Assembly: GCA_029556615.1 (NCBI GenBank)
Contig: JAKQDD010000182.1
Location: 1-38,389, forward strand
Direction: 5' to 3'
Source of the DNA: Verrucomicrobiota bacterium
Lineage (GTDB): Bacteria > Verrucomicrobiota > Verrucomicrobiia > Limisphaerales > J093
DNA length: 38,389 nucleotides
Position numbers and translations under genes: made by a program. Positions 7,261 through 16,321 of the stretch are shown here, piece by piece; the stretch's first letter is position 1, and each line of letters starts with the position of its first letter. The notes beneath the pieces are model-generated. The model saw only the letters and a program-made list of their open reading frames with translations, ran no database searches and was not told the origin of the DNA.

Positions 7261-10200
7261 GTCGAGCGTGGCGATGATCCTGAAGTAACGGACGCCTTGG
7301 GCTGAGGCTTCGGCCGTTAGCCGGACTTCATAGTGCCAGGTCGAGGCGTCTATGGCCGTTGTGTTTGAGACGGGGTCGAGGTCCTGTCCGACGACGGCCT
7401 CGCGCCAGGCGGTCGGGTCATCGACAACGGCCGTGGTCTGGATCGCGTACTGGATATCGGTGAACGTGTCGTTCAGCCGGTTGAAGGCCAGCCAGAGGCC
7501 GTCCGGTCGGAGCTGAATCGAGAGCGACGCGCGGTCGCGCCGCTGGGCGTCGGTCAGGCCGTCAGTCCGGTGCATCCCGAAGGCATAGAGCTCGAGGTTA
7601 TTCATGTCGGCGTAACCGGACGGGGCGTTGGGATCGGCGCTGGTGCCCCCGAGGATGGCGGATTCGCTGTAGTTCGCCACCTGCCACTGTTCATAGCCGG
7701 TGGGCACGTAAGCGGGTGCGGTCGCGAGCCGGAACCGGCCGGCCAGCGTTACGGGTGTCTCACCGACGAAGAGGGTTGGCGACGGGTTGGTGATGGCCGT
7801 GCCATCCCAGCCGTCGAACACGTACCCTGCGTCGGCGGCGGCCTGCACCGGCACCGGGAGACTGCGGAAGAAGGTGCCGGTCCACGCCGCGCGGTTCGTG
7901 ACGCCCTCGGTCGAGGTGTCGAGGAGCACGCCGTTGACTTGGAAGCGGCCGCCGGTGCCGTTGGCGTCGGTGTTGCGCAGCGTGAGGGAGCCGGTGCCGC
8001 CGAGTCCGAAGAACGTGTCGAGGTGAGCCCACGAAGTGTTGTGACGGGCGGCGGTGTACTGGACCAACGCGCGGTCGACGGCCTCGAGCCATCGGGCCTG
8101 GGTATGGGTGCGTCCCCAGCGGCGGAAGTGCGTTTCGATTTCGGGGGCGATGACGGCGGCGGCCTGGGCGATGATGTCGGCGAGGCGATCGGGCCGGAAG
8201 GTGGTGTTCAACAGGTTGACGTACCGGGTGACGAACGCGTTGCGGAAGTCCATGTTGGCCCAGAGCGCGTTGATGAGGAATGCCGGTTCGCTGGGGCCGG
8301 TCATGTCGTTGTCGGAGAGGAACTCGAACATGTCGAAGGCGGCGCCTCGCTCGCCCGCGACGTCGAGATCATAGAGCATCCAGCGCCAGCGGCTGTCGCC
8401 GTACTTGCCGGCGACGGCGACCTGATTGGTGTGGGCGCGCCAGAAGTCGCAATTGTTGATTGGCCAGTCGGTGTTTCCGAAGAACGTCTCGGCGATGATG
8501 TAATCCGTGTAGTTCGAGACATCGATCCACTGCTGGACCTGCTGGTAGTTGGCGGCGAGGGAGAGGGGGTTGGCGTCAATCCAATCGATCATCGCCTCGT
8601 ATTCCTCGTCCGCGTTCGAATCGCCGTCGATGCGCTCGATGTGGACATTGCCGTCCTCGGTTGGGTCTTCCTCGTGGACGAGGATGTCGCAGTTATCGGC
8701 TTCGAGACCGTAGCGTGTGGCCAGGTAATGCTTGTCGAAGCTCTCGCGCAGGTTGTGGATGCCCCAGTACTCGCCGTTGATGTAGAGGACCGTCGGCCGA
8801 TAGGCCATCACCGCGATGTCCAGTCCCTGGACCATCCGGTGGAACACGGCATCCTTGAGCATCGTTGCCACGCCGGCGTCATCCGGCCCGTACCAGTCGT
8901 TGCCGCTGCTGCGGAGCAGGAAGCGCTTGTAACTTGTCGCGTCCTGGTCCGGGAAGAGCGGGTAATTCACGCGGTCGGCGCCGTACTCGGCCAGTCGCGC
9001 GAGGAGATAGAGGGCTTTTTGGGGCAACGCCCGGGTGCCGCCGCCGTGCAGGGTTACCCCGAGCCGCTGGGAAAAGGCCGCCGTGGTCTGTCCGGTCTCG
9101 AAGAGTTCGAATTGCACGGGCCGTTCCCAGTCGGCGTCTTCGGTGGTCTGGTGGTAATTGGCGTAGGGCTTCCCCCATTTGTTGGCCCCGTAGCCCTCGG
9201 GAGAATCGGCGTAGTACTTGCCCGGCACGTAGATCCCCTGGGTGAAGCCGAACAAGTTGTTGGCGTCGGTGACGATCGAGACGATGGGCAACGGTCGGCT
9301 GGCGAAGGACGGTCCGATGAGGTAGGTGCCGGATCGCTCGGGCGAGCAGTACTTGCCGTCGGACGAGACTGCGATGGCGCGGAGCACGACGGCCTTGGTC
9401 ACGCTGCCCTCGGGGGGTTGCCAGGCGGCTTCCGGCACGGTCTGGGCCAGCTCGATTGGTGCGGTTGGGGTCCAGGCGAGTCCGGAGGTGACCGACGCGG
9501 CTGCCGCGACGGACACGGGGTTGCCGCTATAGACAAAAACGGTCGAGTGACGCGGGTCGCTGCCGTCGAGGGTGTAGAAGATGCGATACCCGGGCGTGGG
9601 GGTGGTCAGCACGACGTTCTGGCTCGAGGCGTAAATCCCGGGCGGAATCGAGAAGAGCGGTTTCTGCGTGGTCAGGGTCTCCTGGTACTTCTGCTCATAG
9701 TAGGTGTTGGGGAGTCCCGGGGTGGGTTGTTGGAAGACCTTGAAAGCGGTGGTGACGCCGTCGGTGGCCAGACCGTACGACCGGTCTTCGCCGATCTCGA
9801 ATCCTGGCGAGTCCAACCTATGAATACGGGTGAGGGTGCTATTGAAGAGGTGGATGTTCTCGCCGTCCTTGCTCAGGCCGAACTGGCCATGGACGATGGG
9901 CACCTGTTCATTGACGAGGGCGGTGAGGGTCATGTCCATGATCAGGTCGGGACTGGAGACGGAGGCCTGGTGCACCTCGACGGCGAGGACGTTGGTGCCC
10001 TGGAGGAGGCCGGTCGTGGGCAGGACGTTGGTGGTCCACAAGGTCGTGGGCACTCCCATCAAGGCCGGCGTGGTGAAGCCGATGGCGCCCTCGGGCATGT
10101 TCTGGCGCAGAATCACAGTCCCATTCAGGTAGGCGACCACGCCGTCGTTGATCCGCGCGTTGAGCACCAGGCTGGTGATCACGGACGGGTTGATGACTGT

Positions 10201-10842
10201 AAAGGCCTTGCGAAAGTAGGCGGCCGGCGGTCGTTGGGCCGGGTTGGCACCGTAGCTGAGGACGGTTGCGCAGTCCAGATTCACGGTGGCGTCGTTGTAG
10301 CCGAGAGGCGCCATGCCGCTGGCCCAGGTGGTGTCGTTGAAGGACGCCGTGAGCCAGCTTGCCGGCGGGGCGCTCGAAGGCGCCAGGTACTTCCAGGTGG
10401 CATTCGCCGGAATGAGCGCGATATTGGGCGCGTTGGTCCAGACCGTGTACTCCGGCAGGTCGGGGTTGGCGAACACCAACAGGCGCCCTCCTGCAGGGAG
10501 CGTGTAGTTCGGAAGCCGGACGCCCTTGGCTTCCTCGTAGGGATTGGCGTCGCCGAGGGCGTAGCCGGTCAGGTTGACGCTCCCGGGGCCCGAGTTATAG
10601 AGCTCGATCCAGTCCGAGCTCGTGTCGCCCGTGTCGTCGGCGACGCTCGAGTTGTCGTAGCAGACCTCGTTGATGACGATCGCCGCGCTGGCTGATGCGC
10701 AGGCGATCCCAAGGAGGCCGGCGAGGAGGAGGCCGTTGGCCAGCCAGGGACCCGCGTGGTGCCACGAGGGAGAGGGGGGCCTCGAGCCCGCGCTCGGGCG
10801 GAGGAATCGGTCGGGTTTGCGCATAAAACTCAACATTTGCAC
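7258..10842 (-). CDS. Secreted CotH-kinase-family protein with lamin-tail domain
   Basis: A 1194-aa exported modular protein. A long signal peptide has its hydrophobic core near residues 34-53 and a likely cleavage after ASASA. A lamin-tail domain follows at about 54-150 (IVINEVCYDN, WIELYNSG). Next are a jelly-roll-like region at about 165-300 (YFRKAFTV, INDGVVAYLNG), a chitobiase C-terminal-like module near 400-450 (IFYTLDGSDP), the CotH domain at about 510-880 (INGEYWGIHNLRE, WRWMLYDLDVAG) and a divergent InlB-like repeat near 990-1070 (GYVFDGWDG). CotH proteins are atypical protein kinases in Bacillus; these large Verrucomicrobia and Planctomycetes versions have no established substrate and probably act at the cell surface. 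Alternative starts are ATG 10836 and 10824. The stop codon is the first three bases of a repeat element. Confidence 0.85.
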   Translation of the reverse strand: MQMLSFMRKPDRFLRPSAGSRPPSPSWHHAGPWLANGLLLAGLLGIACASASAAIVINEVCYDNSSVADDTGDTSSDWIELYNSGPGSVNLTGYALGDANPYEEAKGVRLPNYTLPAGGRLLVFANPDLPEYTVWTNAPNIALIPANATWKYLAPSSAPPASWLTASFNDTTWASGMAPLGYNDATVNLDCATVLSYGANPAQRPPAAYFRKAFTVINPSVITSLVLNARINDGVVAYLNGTVILRQNMPEGAIGFTTPALMGVPTTLWTTNVLPTTGLLQGTNVLAVEVHQASVSSPDLIMDMTLTALVNEQVPIVHGQFGLSKDGENIHLFNSTLTRIHRLDSPGFEIGEDRSYGLATDGVTTAFKVFQQPTPGLPNTYYEQKYQETLTTQKPLFSIPPGIYASSQNVVLTTPTPGYRIFYTLDGSDPRHSTVFVYSGNPVSVAAAASVTSGLAWTPTAPIELAQTVPEAAWQPPEGSVTKAVVLRAIAVSSDGKYCSPERSGTYLIGPSFASRPLPIVSIVTDANNLFGFTQGIYVPGKYYADSPEGYGANKWGKPYANYHQTTEDADWERPVQFELFETGQTTAAFSQRLGVTLHGGGTRALPQKALYLLARLAEYGADRVNYPLFPDQDATSYKRFLLRSSGNDWYGPDDAGVATMLKDAVFHRMVQGLDIAVMAYRPTVLYINGEYWGIHNLRESFDKHYLATRYGLEADNCDILVHEEDPTEDGNVHIERIDGDSNADEEYEAMIDWIDANPLSLAANYQQVQQWIDVSNYTDYIIAETFFGNTDWPINNCDFWRAHTNQVAVAGKYGDSRWRWMLYDLDVAGERGAAFDMFEFLSDNDMTGPSEPAFLINALWANMDFRNAFVTRYVNLLNTTFRPDRLADIIAQAAAVIAPEIETHFRRWGRTHTQARWLEAVDRALVQYTAARHNTSWAHLDTFFGLGGTGSLTLRNTDANGTGGRFQVNGVLLDTSTEGVTNRAAWTGTFFRSLPVPVQAAADAGYVFDGWDGTAITNPSPTLFVGETPVTLAGRFRLATAPAYVPTGYEQWQVANYSESAILGGTSADPNAPSGYADMNNLELYAFGMHRTDGLTDAQRRDRASLSIQLRPDGLWLAFNRLNDTFTDIQYAIQTTAVVDDPTAWREAVVGQDLDPVSNTTAIDASTWHYEVRLTAEASAQGVRYFRIIATLD

Positions 10843-10985
10843 TCAAAGTGCCTGCTAACAAGGGAGAAGCAAGTTCAAAGCCAAATCCCCGCCAGCAAGA
10901 CTGGAATTACTTTTTGCAGAGACCCTTCCTGAGGTCGTAATGTGCATTGAATGAAGGCCGCATCAAGTTGTGCGTCCAAGAGACT

Positions 10986-11744
10986 ATGAATGAGAAGGTG
11001 ATGTACGGGATTCTGGCGGCGACCAGCCTGGCGCTGGTGGGCTGCCAGACCGCGGACGGGTATTCCAACAACACGGGGACGGGGGCGTTGTTGGGCGGCG
11101 CGCTGGGCGCCGCGGCGGGGGCCATCATCGGGAACCAGAGCGGTCACGGTCATGGCGGCGGCAGCAACGCCGCCGAAGGCGCGCTGATCGGGGGCGCCTT
11201 CGGCGCCATCACCGGCGGCTTGATCGGCAGTTCCATGGACCAGGAGCAACGCGCCCGGCTTCGCGCCCAGGCGCCGCAGACGTACCAGCGCATCGACCAG
11301 GGACAACCCCTTGGAGTGGCCGACGTGAAGGCTCTGGCCCGGGCCGGAGTCAGCGACGACGTCATCATCAGCCAGATCCGCAATAGCCGCACGGTTTACC
11401 GGTTGACCGCGCCCGAGATCATCGAGCTGCATGAGGCGGGGGTGAGCCCGAAGGTGATCGAGTTCATGATCAACACACCCACCACGGTTGGCGGTGCGGC
11501 CTCGGCGCCGGTCCAGAGCACGGTGGTCGTGGCGTCTGCCCCGCCGCCGCCGCCCGTCGAGACGATTGTCGTTGCGCCCGGGCCCGGCTATGTGTGGGTT
11601 GGCGGGGAGTGGGAGTGGCATGGCCGCTGGGTGTGGGTGGGTGGACACTGGGTTTACCCGCCGCGGCCCCACGTCGTGTGGGTGAGCGGCACGTGGTATT
11701 CCGGTCCGCGCGGTTGGTGTCGTAGGCCCGGCTATTGGCGCTGA
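10986..11744 (+). CDS. Glycine-zipper lipoprotein with Trp-rich C-terminus
   Basis: A 252-aa predicted lipoprotein. The signal peptide ends in a lipobox (ALVGC, Cys at about residue 20). A glycine-zipper segment follows (GALLGGALGAAAGAIIG, then GALIGGAFGAITGGLIG), a pattern that inserts in or packs against membranes. The central region carries two related helical motifs, VADVKALARAGVSDDVIISQ and APEIIELHEAGVSPKVIEF. After a Pro-rich linker, the C-terminus has repeated W-x-W/G-x-W strands (YVWVGGEWEWHGRWVWVGGHW) as in YXWXGXW-repeat proteins. ATG 10986 is preferred over 10947 because it gives a clean lipoprotein signal. The gene is divergent from CotH. The central helical motif recurs in the lipoprotein at 23909. 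Function is unknown; a structural cell-envelope role is a guess. Confidence 0.8.
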   Translation: MNEKVMYGILAATSLALVGCQTADGYSNNTGTGALLGGALGAAAGAIIGNQSGHGHGGGSNAAEGALIGGAFGAITGGLIGSSMDQEQRARLRAQAPQTYQRIDQGQPLGVADVKALARAGVSDDVIISQIRNSRTVYRLTAPEIIELHEAGVSPKVIEFMINTPTTVGGAASAPVQSTVVVASAPPPPPVETIVVAPGPGYVWVGGEWEWHGRWVWVGGHWVYPPRPHVVWVSGTWYSGPRGWCRRPGYWR

Positions 11745-11758
11745 GACGCGCCTCGCTA
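11745..11758 (+). repeat. Repeat-end motif GACGCGCCTCGCTA
   Basis: This 14-bp motif follows the TGA of the lipoprotein gene directly. The same motif or a near copy is found at 14019-14029, 14120-14130 (reverse), 14196-14206 and 16307-16320 (reverse). It always ends in TA. Confidence 0.65.
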
Positions 11759-11800
11759 CGTGGTTGCGATGCGTTGTGCTTGGTGGGATGCTGGTCCGCG

Positions 11801-13888
11801 ATGAAAGCCCGCATCGTGTTCTGGGGGTTGGCCACCGGCCTGCTCCTCGTCGGCGGCAGCCAGGCCGCTGACACCGCCCGCCCCAACATTGTGGTGATCC
11901 TCGTTGATGACATGGGGTATTCCGACCTTGGTTGTTACGGGGGCGAGATCCACACTCCCAGCCTTGACCGGCTTGCGCGCAACGGGTTGCGCTTCAGTCA
12001 GTTCCACAACACCGCCCGATGCTGTCCCACGCGCGCCTCGCTGCTCACGGGGCTGTACCCGCACCAGGCGGGCGTGGGCCACATGACCGAGGAACAACGG
12101 GATGCCGCGGGCAAACCGCTGCCCGGATACAGCGGGCGGCTGAACGACCGATGCCTGACCTTCGCGCAGGGGCTCAAGGCCGCAGGCTACTTCACCGCGA
12201 TGGCAGGCAAGTGGCATGTGGGACAAAACCACGGGGTCACACCCTGGACCCGGGGCTTCGACCGCACGCTGACGGCCGCGGCAGGCGGTTTTTACTTTCC
12301 GGATTCGCCGCGGGCGGAGCTCTTTTTGAACGGGACGAACCTTGGACGACGCGACTCCCCCCTCCCGCAGGAATGGTATTCGACCGATCTCTGGACGGAG
12401 TACGGCCTGAAGTTCATCGATGAGGCGAGGTCCGCCGGGAAACCCTTTTTCCTGTACGTGGCTCACAACGCCCCGCATTTCCCGCTGCAGGCGCCCGCCG
12501 AGGACATCGCCCGCTGGCGTGGCAAGTTCAAAGCGGGTTGGGACGTGCTGCGTCAGGAGCGGTATGCGCGCCAGATCGAGATGGGGTTGATTGATCGCGC
12601 CTGGCCGCTTTCGCCCCGACCCGGCACCGTGCCGGCCTGGAACAGCCTCAGCGCCGAAGACCAGGATCGCTACGATCATATCATGGCGATCTACGCTGCC
12701 GTGATCGAGCGCATGGATCGCTCGGTGGGCGCCCTGGTGGACGGACTGCGGGACCGCGGCGTTCTGGACAACACCCTGATTCTCTTCATGAGCGACAACG
12801 GCGGGAACGCTGAGAGCGGGCCGCGGGGACGGCTCGAGGGCGAAGCCCCCGGCGACGCGCGGTCGACGGTGTTCGTGGGCGAATGCTGGGCGCTCCTGAA
12901 CAACACGCCATTCGTCCGGTACAAGCACTACACGGACGAAGGGGGCATTGCGACCCCCCTCATCGCCCATTGGCCGCGGGGCATCCGCACTGGACACCGA
13001 GGCCGGATCGAATCGCAGCCGGGTCATGTCATCGACATCCTGCCGACCTGCCTCGATGTGGCCGGCGCATCGTACCCTGCCGAGTACGAGGGGAAGGCCC
13101 TCATCCCGCTCGAAGGAGTCAGCCTGCGTCCGGCCTTCGAGGGCAAGCCTCTGGGCCGCTCCCGCCCGATCTTCTGGGAGCACGAAGCCAATCGAGCGGT
13201 GCTCGACAGCCCATGGAAGCTGGTGGCGATGGCCGGCCAGCCGTGGAGGCTCTACAACGTCGTCAAGGATCGGACCGAGCAGAACGACCTGGCCGCGTCG
13301 GATCCCGAACGGGTCAAGGCTCTCGCGGCCGCCTGGGACGCTTATGCGGCCCGCGCGCAGGTCCTGCCCCTCGGCGGTTGGCGCAGCAACGATCAGAATG
13401 CCCGAGGCCAGCGGCAGTCCGCGTTGAGCCGCAGGACTCGTTTTGCGTTGAAGAAGGGCGACCGCCTCGAACGCGCCCAAGCGCCGGCCATTGCCGGCCG
13501 CGCGTTCACGATCACGGCCCAGTTCGACGCGACAACCGAGGAGGGGGTTCTCATCGCCCAGGGCGGGAGTGCCCGAGGTTACGCGTTGTTTCTCGAGAAG
13601 GGGCGGTTGGTATTCCTGGTGAGGACGGCAGGGGAAGTGGCGCGGATTGCCGGCTCGGAGCCTGTGAAGGGGGCGCACACTGCCGTGGCCCGGCTCGATG
13701 GCAGCGGCGGGCTCAGCCTGGTGCTGGACGGCCAGCTGGTGGCGAGCGGCAAGGCGCCGGGGCTGATCGAGCTGATGCCCGTCGACGGACTCGAGGTCGG
13801 GAGTGACGAAGGGGGCCAGGTGGGACCTTATCCGGCCGACAACGCCTTCCGGGGCGCGATCGATTCGGTCCGCGTCGACCTCGAATAG
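11801..13888 (+). CDS. Secreted arylsulfatase with C-terminal LamG-like domain
   Basis: A 695-aa family S1 sulfatase predicted to remove sulfate esters from glycans or other substrates outside the cytoplasm. The signal peptide covers residues 1 to about 23. The metal-binding Asp pair is at 36-37 (VILVDDMGYSDLGCYG). The activation motif C-x-P-x-R is CCPTR at 74-78, so Cys74 would be converted to formylglycine. GKWHVG and FMSDNGGN, both typical of the family, follow. Residues from about 560 onward form a concanavalin/LamG-like domain (RAFTITAQFDA, GAIDSVRVDLE), which may bind substrate. ATG 11801 was chosen because it starts a signal peptide; the frame is open from 11735. A formylglycine-generating enzyme is required. 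The SUMF1 protein at the window end is a poor candidate because it lacks the usual cysteines. Confidence 0.88.
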   Translation: MKARIVFWGLATGLLLVGGSQAADTARPNIVVILVDDMGYSDLGCYGGEIHTPSLDRLARNGLRFSQFHNTARCCPTRASLLTGLYPHQAGVGHMTEEQRDAAGKPLPGYSGRLNDRCLTFAQGLKAAGYFTAMAGKWHVGQNHGVTPWTRGFDRTLTAAAGGFYFPDSPRAELFLNGTNLGRRDSPLPQEWYSTDLWTEYGLKFIDEARSAGKPFFLYVAHNAPHFPLQAPAEDIARWRGKFKAGWDVLRQERYARQIEMGLIDRAWPLSPRPGTVPAWNSLSAEDQDRYDHIMAIYAAVIERMDRSVGALVDGLRDRGVLDNTLILFMSDNGGNAESGPRGRLEGEAPGDARSTVFVGECWALLNNTPFVRYKHYTDEGGIATPLIAHWPRGIRTGHRGRIESQPGHVIDILPTCLDVAGASYPAEYEGKALIPLEGVSLRPAFEGKPLGRSRPIFWEHEANRAVLDSPWKLVAMAGQPWRLYNVVKDRTEQNDLAASDPERVKALAAAWDAYAARAQVLPLGGWRSNDQNARGQRQSALSRRTRFALKKGDRLERAQAPAIAGRAFTITAQFDATTEEGVLIAQGGSARGYALFLEKGRLVFLVRTAGEVARIAGSEPVKGAHTAVARLDGSGGLSLVLDGQLVASGKAPGLIELMPVDGLEVGSDEGGQVGPYPADNAFRGAIDSVRVDLE

Positions 13889-14214
13889 CCTTTTCGCAGA
13901 CTGCGCTGGGGTAAGAGGCTCGCCCGCGGCGAGGTCGGCGGGCGGTAAGCGGCAAGCGGCAAGCGTCGGAAGGGCAGGGAGGATTCATGGGATCGCTGTC
14001 TTGGATTGGTCTGAGGCAGCGCCTCGCTAGAGTCCTCGACTTGTGAAAGTCGATGCGATTAGGTCAAGTTTGGCCCCTGCCGTTCCAACCCCACCCCCCT
14101 GCCTCCGAGGACTCTACATTAGCGAGGCGCAGGAGAGAGGGTCCGAAGAGGCAGTGATGTTTCATGGGATCGCTGTCTTGGATTGGTCTGAGGCACGCCT
14201 CGCTAGAACCTATA
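13889..14214. repeat. Intergenic repeat cluster with nested elements
   Basis: No gene is seen here. A hairpin module (ttttcgcagactgcgctgggg, 13892-13912) follows the sulfatase stop. A 47-48-bp direct repeat at 13984-14031 and 14161-14207 (catgggatcgctgtcttgga, continuing to gcctcgctaga) flanks the MITE-like element at 14028-14116. Imperfect copies of GCGCCTCGCTA in opposite orientation sit on each side of that element. Confidence 0.75.
14028..14116 (+). mobile_element. MITE-like element with TA-flanked inverted ends
   Basis: An 89-bp element bounded by TAGAGTCCTCG at the left and CGAGGACTCTA at the right. It has a near full-length relative at 26303-26389 and a partial one at 7240-7260. Internal conserved text is ggtcaagtttggcccctgc. 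Terminal inverted repeats beginning with G and flanked by TA resemble miniature elements moved by IS630/mariner-type transposases. No transposase gene is in the window, so mobility is inferred. Confidence 0.65.
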
Positions 14215-14215
14215 G

Positions 14216-14334
14216 AACCCGCCCGCGAGCGGGCGGGCAACCCCGGAGCCGACACCCCAAGCGCCTTCAAGGCGAAAACCCACCGGGAGGCGATGGCGAA
14301 CGTTCACGCCGCACGCGTTAGGCGAGGATCCGGG
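14216..14334 (+). repeat. Dispersed repeat, module B
   Basis: Matches 6508-6624: a cccgcccgcgagcgggcggg hairpin, CCCCGGAGCCGACACCCC, AAGGCGAAAACCCACC, GATGGCGAACGTTC and the terminal GCGTTAGGCGAGGATCCGGG. It lies immediately upstream of the oxidoreductase gene, so it may also contain part of that gene's leader. Confidence 0.82.
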
Positions 14335-14383
14335 GTCCGGGTCCCGGCTTGCGTTGTGGGAGCGGGCGGTTATGCTGTCGCGC

Positions 14384-15406
14384 ATGGTCAACATTGGAGT
14401 CATTGGTCTTGGGTTCATGGGGCTCACCCACATCAAGTCTTACCGCCACTTGCCCCAGGCGCGCATCACGGCGATCTGCGACGCGATCCGGTTGCCGGCC
14501 GACGGCAATCTGGCGAGCGTCGCGGGCAACATCAGCCAGGCGGACGAGGTTCATTTCGACATGTCGGTGGTCAAGGGGTACCGGGACTACCGGGAGATGC
14601 TGGCGAATCCGAGCGTCGACATGGTCGACATTTGCCTTCCGACCCCGCTGCATGCGGAGGTGGCCATCGCGGCCTTGCAGGCGGGGAAACACGTCCTCTG
14701 CGAGAAACCTCTGGCTCGGAACAGCGCCGTTGCCCGGACGATCGTCGAAGCGGCGGCGCGCGCGAAGGGCTACTTCATGCCGGCGATGTGCCTTCGGTTC
14801 TGGCCGGAATGGGCCTGGTTGAAGCAAGCGATTGACGAGGGCCGCTACGGCCGTCTTCAGGGCGTGCGATTCACCCGGTTCTCCGAGCCTCCGGGCTGGA
14901 GCCAGGCGAGTTATTTCAAGGGCGACGAGTCGGGCGGTGCGCTCCTGGACATGCACATCCACGACAGCGATTTCGTGCAGTTCTGCTTTGGCCGTCCGCG
15001 AAGCGTGTATGCGACCGGCCGGTCGCAGTTCAGCGGTGCGATCGATCACGTGACCACGATCTACCAGGTTGCCAGCGGCGCCAGCGTTGTCGCCGAAGGC
15101 AGCTGGCTGATGACCAAGGGCTACGGCTTCAAGATGGCCTACGTGGCCATGTTCGAGAAGGCCACGGTGGACTACGACTGCAACCGGGGCGGCGAAGCGC
15201 TGAAGTTGTTCGAGAAGGACCAACCCCCTCAGGTCCTGACCCTCGGCGGCAGCGATGGTTACGTGGGCGAACTGCGGCATTTCCTGGAATCGATCGAGTC
15301 CGGCCGTCCGCCGACGTTGGTCACGGGCGCCGACGGGATGGCGGCGGTCGAGATCTGCGAGGCGGAAGAGCAGTCGATCAAGACCGGCAGCGTGGTCCCG
15401 CTGTAA
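14384..15406 (+). CDS. Gfo/Idh/MocA family oxidoreductase
   Basis: A 340-aa cytoplasmic NAD(P)-dependent oxidoreductase that probably acts on a sugar, inositol or amino-sugar derivative. The N-terminal Rossmann motif GVIGLGFMG is at residues 5-13. The family motif EKPLARNS follows a PTPLHAEVAIAALQAGKHV helix. The C-terminal domain has the DMHIHDSDFVQF segment, whose histidine and aspartate sit where members of this family place substrate-contacting residues. ATG 14384 gives the standard start just before the Rossmann strand; ATG 14372 is possible. No export signal was found. The substrate cannot be told from sequence, and neighbouring genes give no pathway. Confidence 0.85.
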   Translation: MVNIGVIGLGFMGLTHIKSYRHLPQARITAICDAIRLPADGNLASVAGNISQADEVHFDMSVVKGYRDYREMLANPSVDMVDICLPTPLHAEVAIAALQAGKHVLCEKPLARNSAVARTIVEAAARAKGYFMPAMCLRFWPEWAWLKQAIDEGRYGRLQGVRFTRFSEPPGWSQASYFKGDESGGALLDMHIHDSDFVQFCFGRPRSVYATGRSQFSGAIDHVTTIYQVASGASVVAEGSWLMTKGYGFKMAYVAMFEKATVDYDCNRGGEALKLFEKDQPPQVLTLGGSDGYVGELRHFLESIESGRPPTLVTGADGMAAVEICEAEEQSIKTGSVVPL

Positions 15407-15466
15407 CGCGGCTGTCACCGCTTTGTAACAGTCCTTCGGTTGTGCGCCGACGGCACAAGGCGCACA

Positions 15467-16309
15467 ATGCCCGCCCCTGACCTCTCGAAGGGGTCCGGGC
15501 CTGCGCCCATGAATGCCGAGGCTCGATTCCAGCGTTGGCACCGACGCAAGCGGAGGTTGCTAAGCCAACTGCCGGACCTTGTCCGGCAAGCCCGGCGAAC
15601 GGGGGCCGCCGAGCAGGTGCACCTGCTGAGGGTGAGCCTGCGGCGGTTGCGGCTCATGGTGCGCCTGGGACGGCCCTTGTTGCCCGCCGAGGCCGTGGCG
15701 GCCTTCCGGCATTGGGCCCGGGGCATCTCGAAGGCGACGAGCCGGGTCCGGGATCTGGACGTGGCGCTGGAATGGCTCCAGCTCCAACCCGACGCCGCGG
15801 AGCTTATCCCACGAATCCAGCTTCATCGGGAGCGCGTCTGGCGTCGGGTCCGGCCGCGCTGGTGCCTGCTGTCAGTCCGCTGGCGTCGGGCGCTCGAACG
15901 CCAGCCGAAGACGAAGGGTCACTCCGGGCGATTGGCCCGGCGGATTGGCAAGCTGGAACGGCGATACGAGCGTGCCGTGCGTGCCGGCGCAACGCGTTTC
16001 TTCGCCATGGCGCCGCTGGCGCAGCACGAGTTCCGACGCACCCTGCGCTGGTGGCGCTATGTGCGCGAATGCGTGCTGTCGCGGTCCCGCGCTTCGCGGG
16101 ATGGACTCATCAAGAAACTCCTGGCCGCCCAGGAGGCGACCGGGGACCGGCAGAACCTGATGCTCGCGGCGGATGCGGTGAGGTTGTGTGCGCGTTGGGT
16201 CCGATTGCGTCCGACGGCGACGCGGCTGAGTGGGTCTGTGGATCGCGCTCAGAAGATCCAGGCGCGGCGCATCCGAGGCGCGCTCGCCGTTCTGGCGCAG
16301 GGACTATAG
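15467..16309 (+). CDS. CHAD domain protein
   Basis: A 280-aa Arg-rich helical protein matching the CHAD fold, a histidine-containing alpha-helical domain that binds inorganic polyphosphate. The key N-terminal motif is HLLRVSLRRLRLMVRL, followed by ARGISKATSRVRDLDVALEW, both standard for CHAD. A basic second half (RRIGKLERRYERAVR) follows. ATG 15467 has AAGG about 8 bp upstream and is preferred; ATG 15509 is an alternative. A role at polyphosphate granules is inferred from the family. The TAG stop (16307-16309) is also the start of a repeat-end motif, and only 9 nt separate it from the stop of the convergent gene. Confidence 0.8.
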   Translation: MPAPDLSKGSGPAPMNAEARFQRWHRRKRRLLSQLPDLVRQARRTGAAEQVHLLRVSLRRLRLMVRLGRPLLPAEAVAAFRHWARGISKATSRVRDLDVALEWLQLQPDAAELIPRIQLHRERVWRRVRPRWCLLSVRWRRALERQPKTKGHSGRLARRIGKLERRYERAVRAGATRFFAMAPLAQHEFRRTLRWWRYVRECVLSRSRASRDGLIKKLLAAQEATGDRQNLMLAADAVRLCARWVRLRPTATRLSGSVDRAQKIQARRIRGALAVLAQGL

Positions 16310-16321
16310 CGAGGCGCGTCA
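16307..16321 (-). repeat. Repeat-end motif spanning two convergent stop codons
   Basis: TAGCGAGGCGCGTCA reads as the CHAD stop TAG on the plus strand and as TGACGCGCCTCGCTA, the stop of the next gene, on the minus strand. The TGA plus CGCGCCTCGCTA arrangement is nearly the same as after the lipoprotein gene at 11742-11758. Confidence 0.7.

Noticed and set aside
7570..10695. A 1041-residue open frame on the plus strand, opposite the CotH gene.
   Set aside because: It is the antisense shadow of a long GC-rich gene. Its translation is rich in Gly, Val, Asp and Arg with no domain, while the minus frame has a signal peptide and several recognisable domains.
7258..10842. Spore-coat function suggested by the CotH name.
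   Set aside because: There is no sign of sporulation genes, and the lamin-tail, chitobiase-like and InlB-like modules fit a secreted surface protein.
10860..10985. A promoter for the lipoprotein gene (TTGCAG near 10914 with TAATGT near 10938).
   Set aside because: Both hexamers are weak and the spacing is 18 bp; not enough to call.
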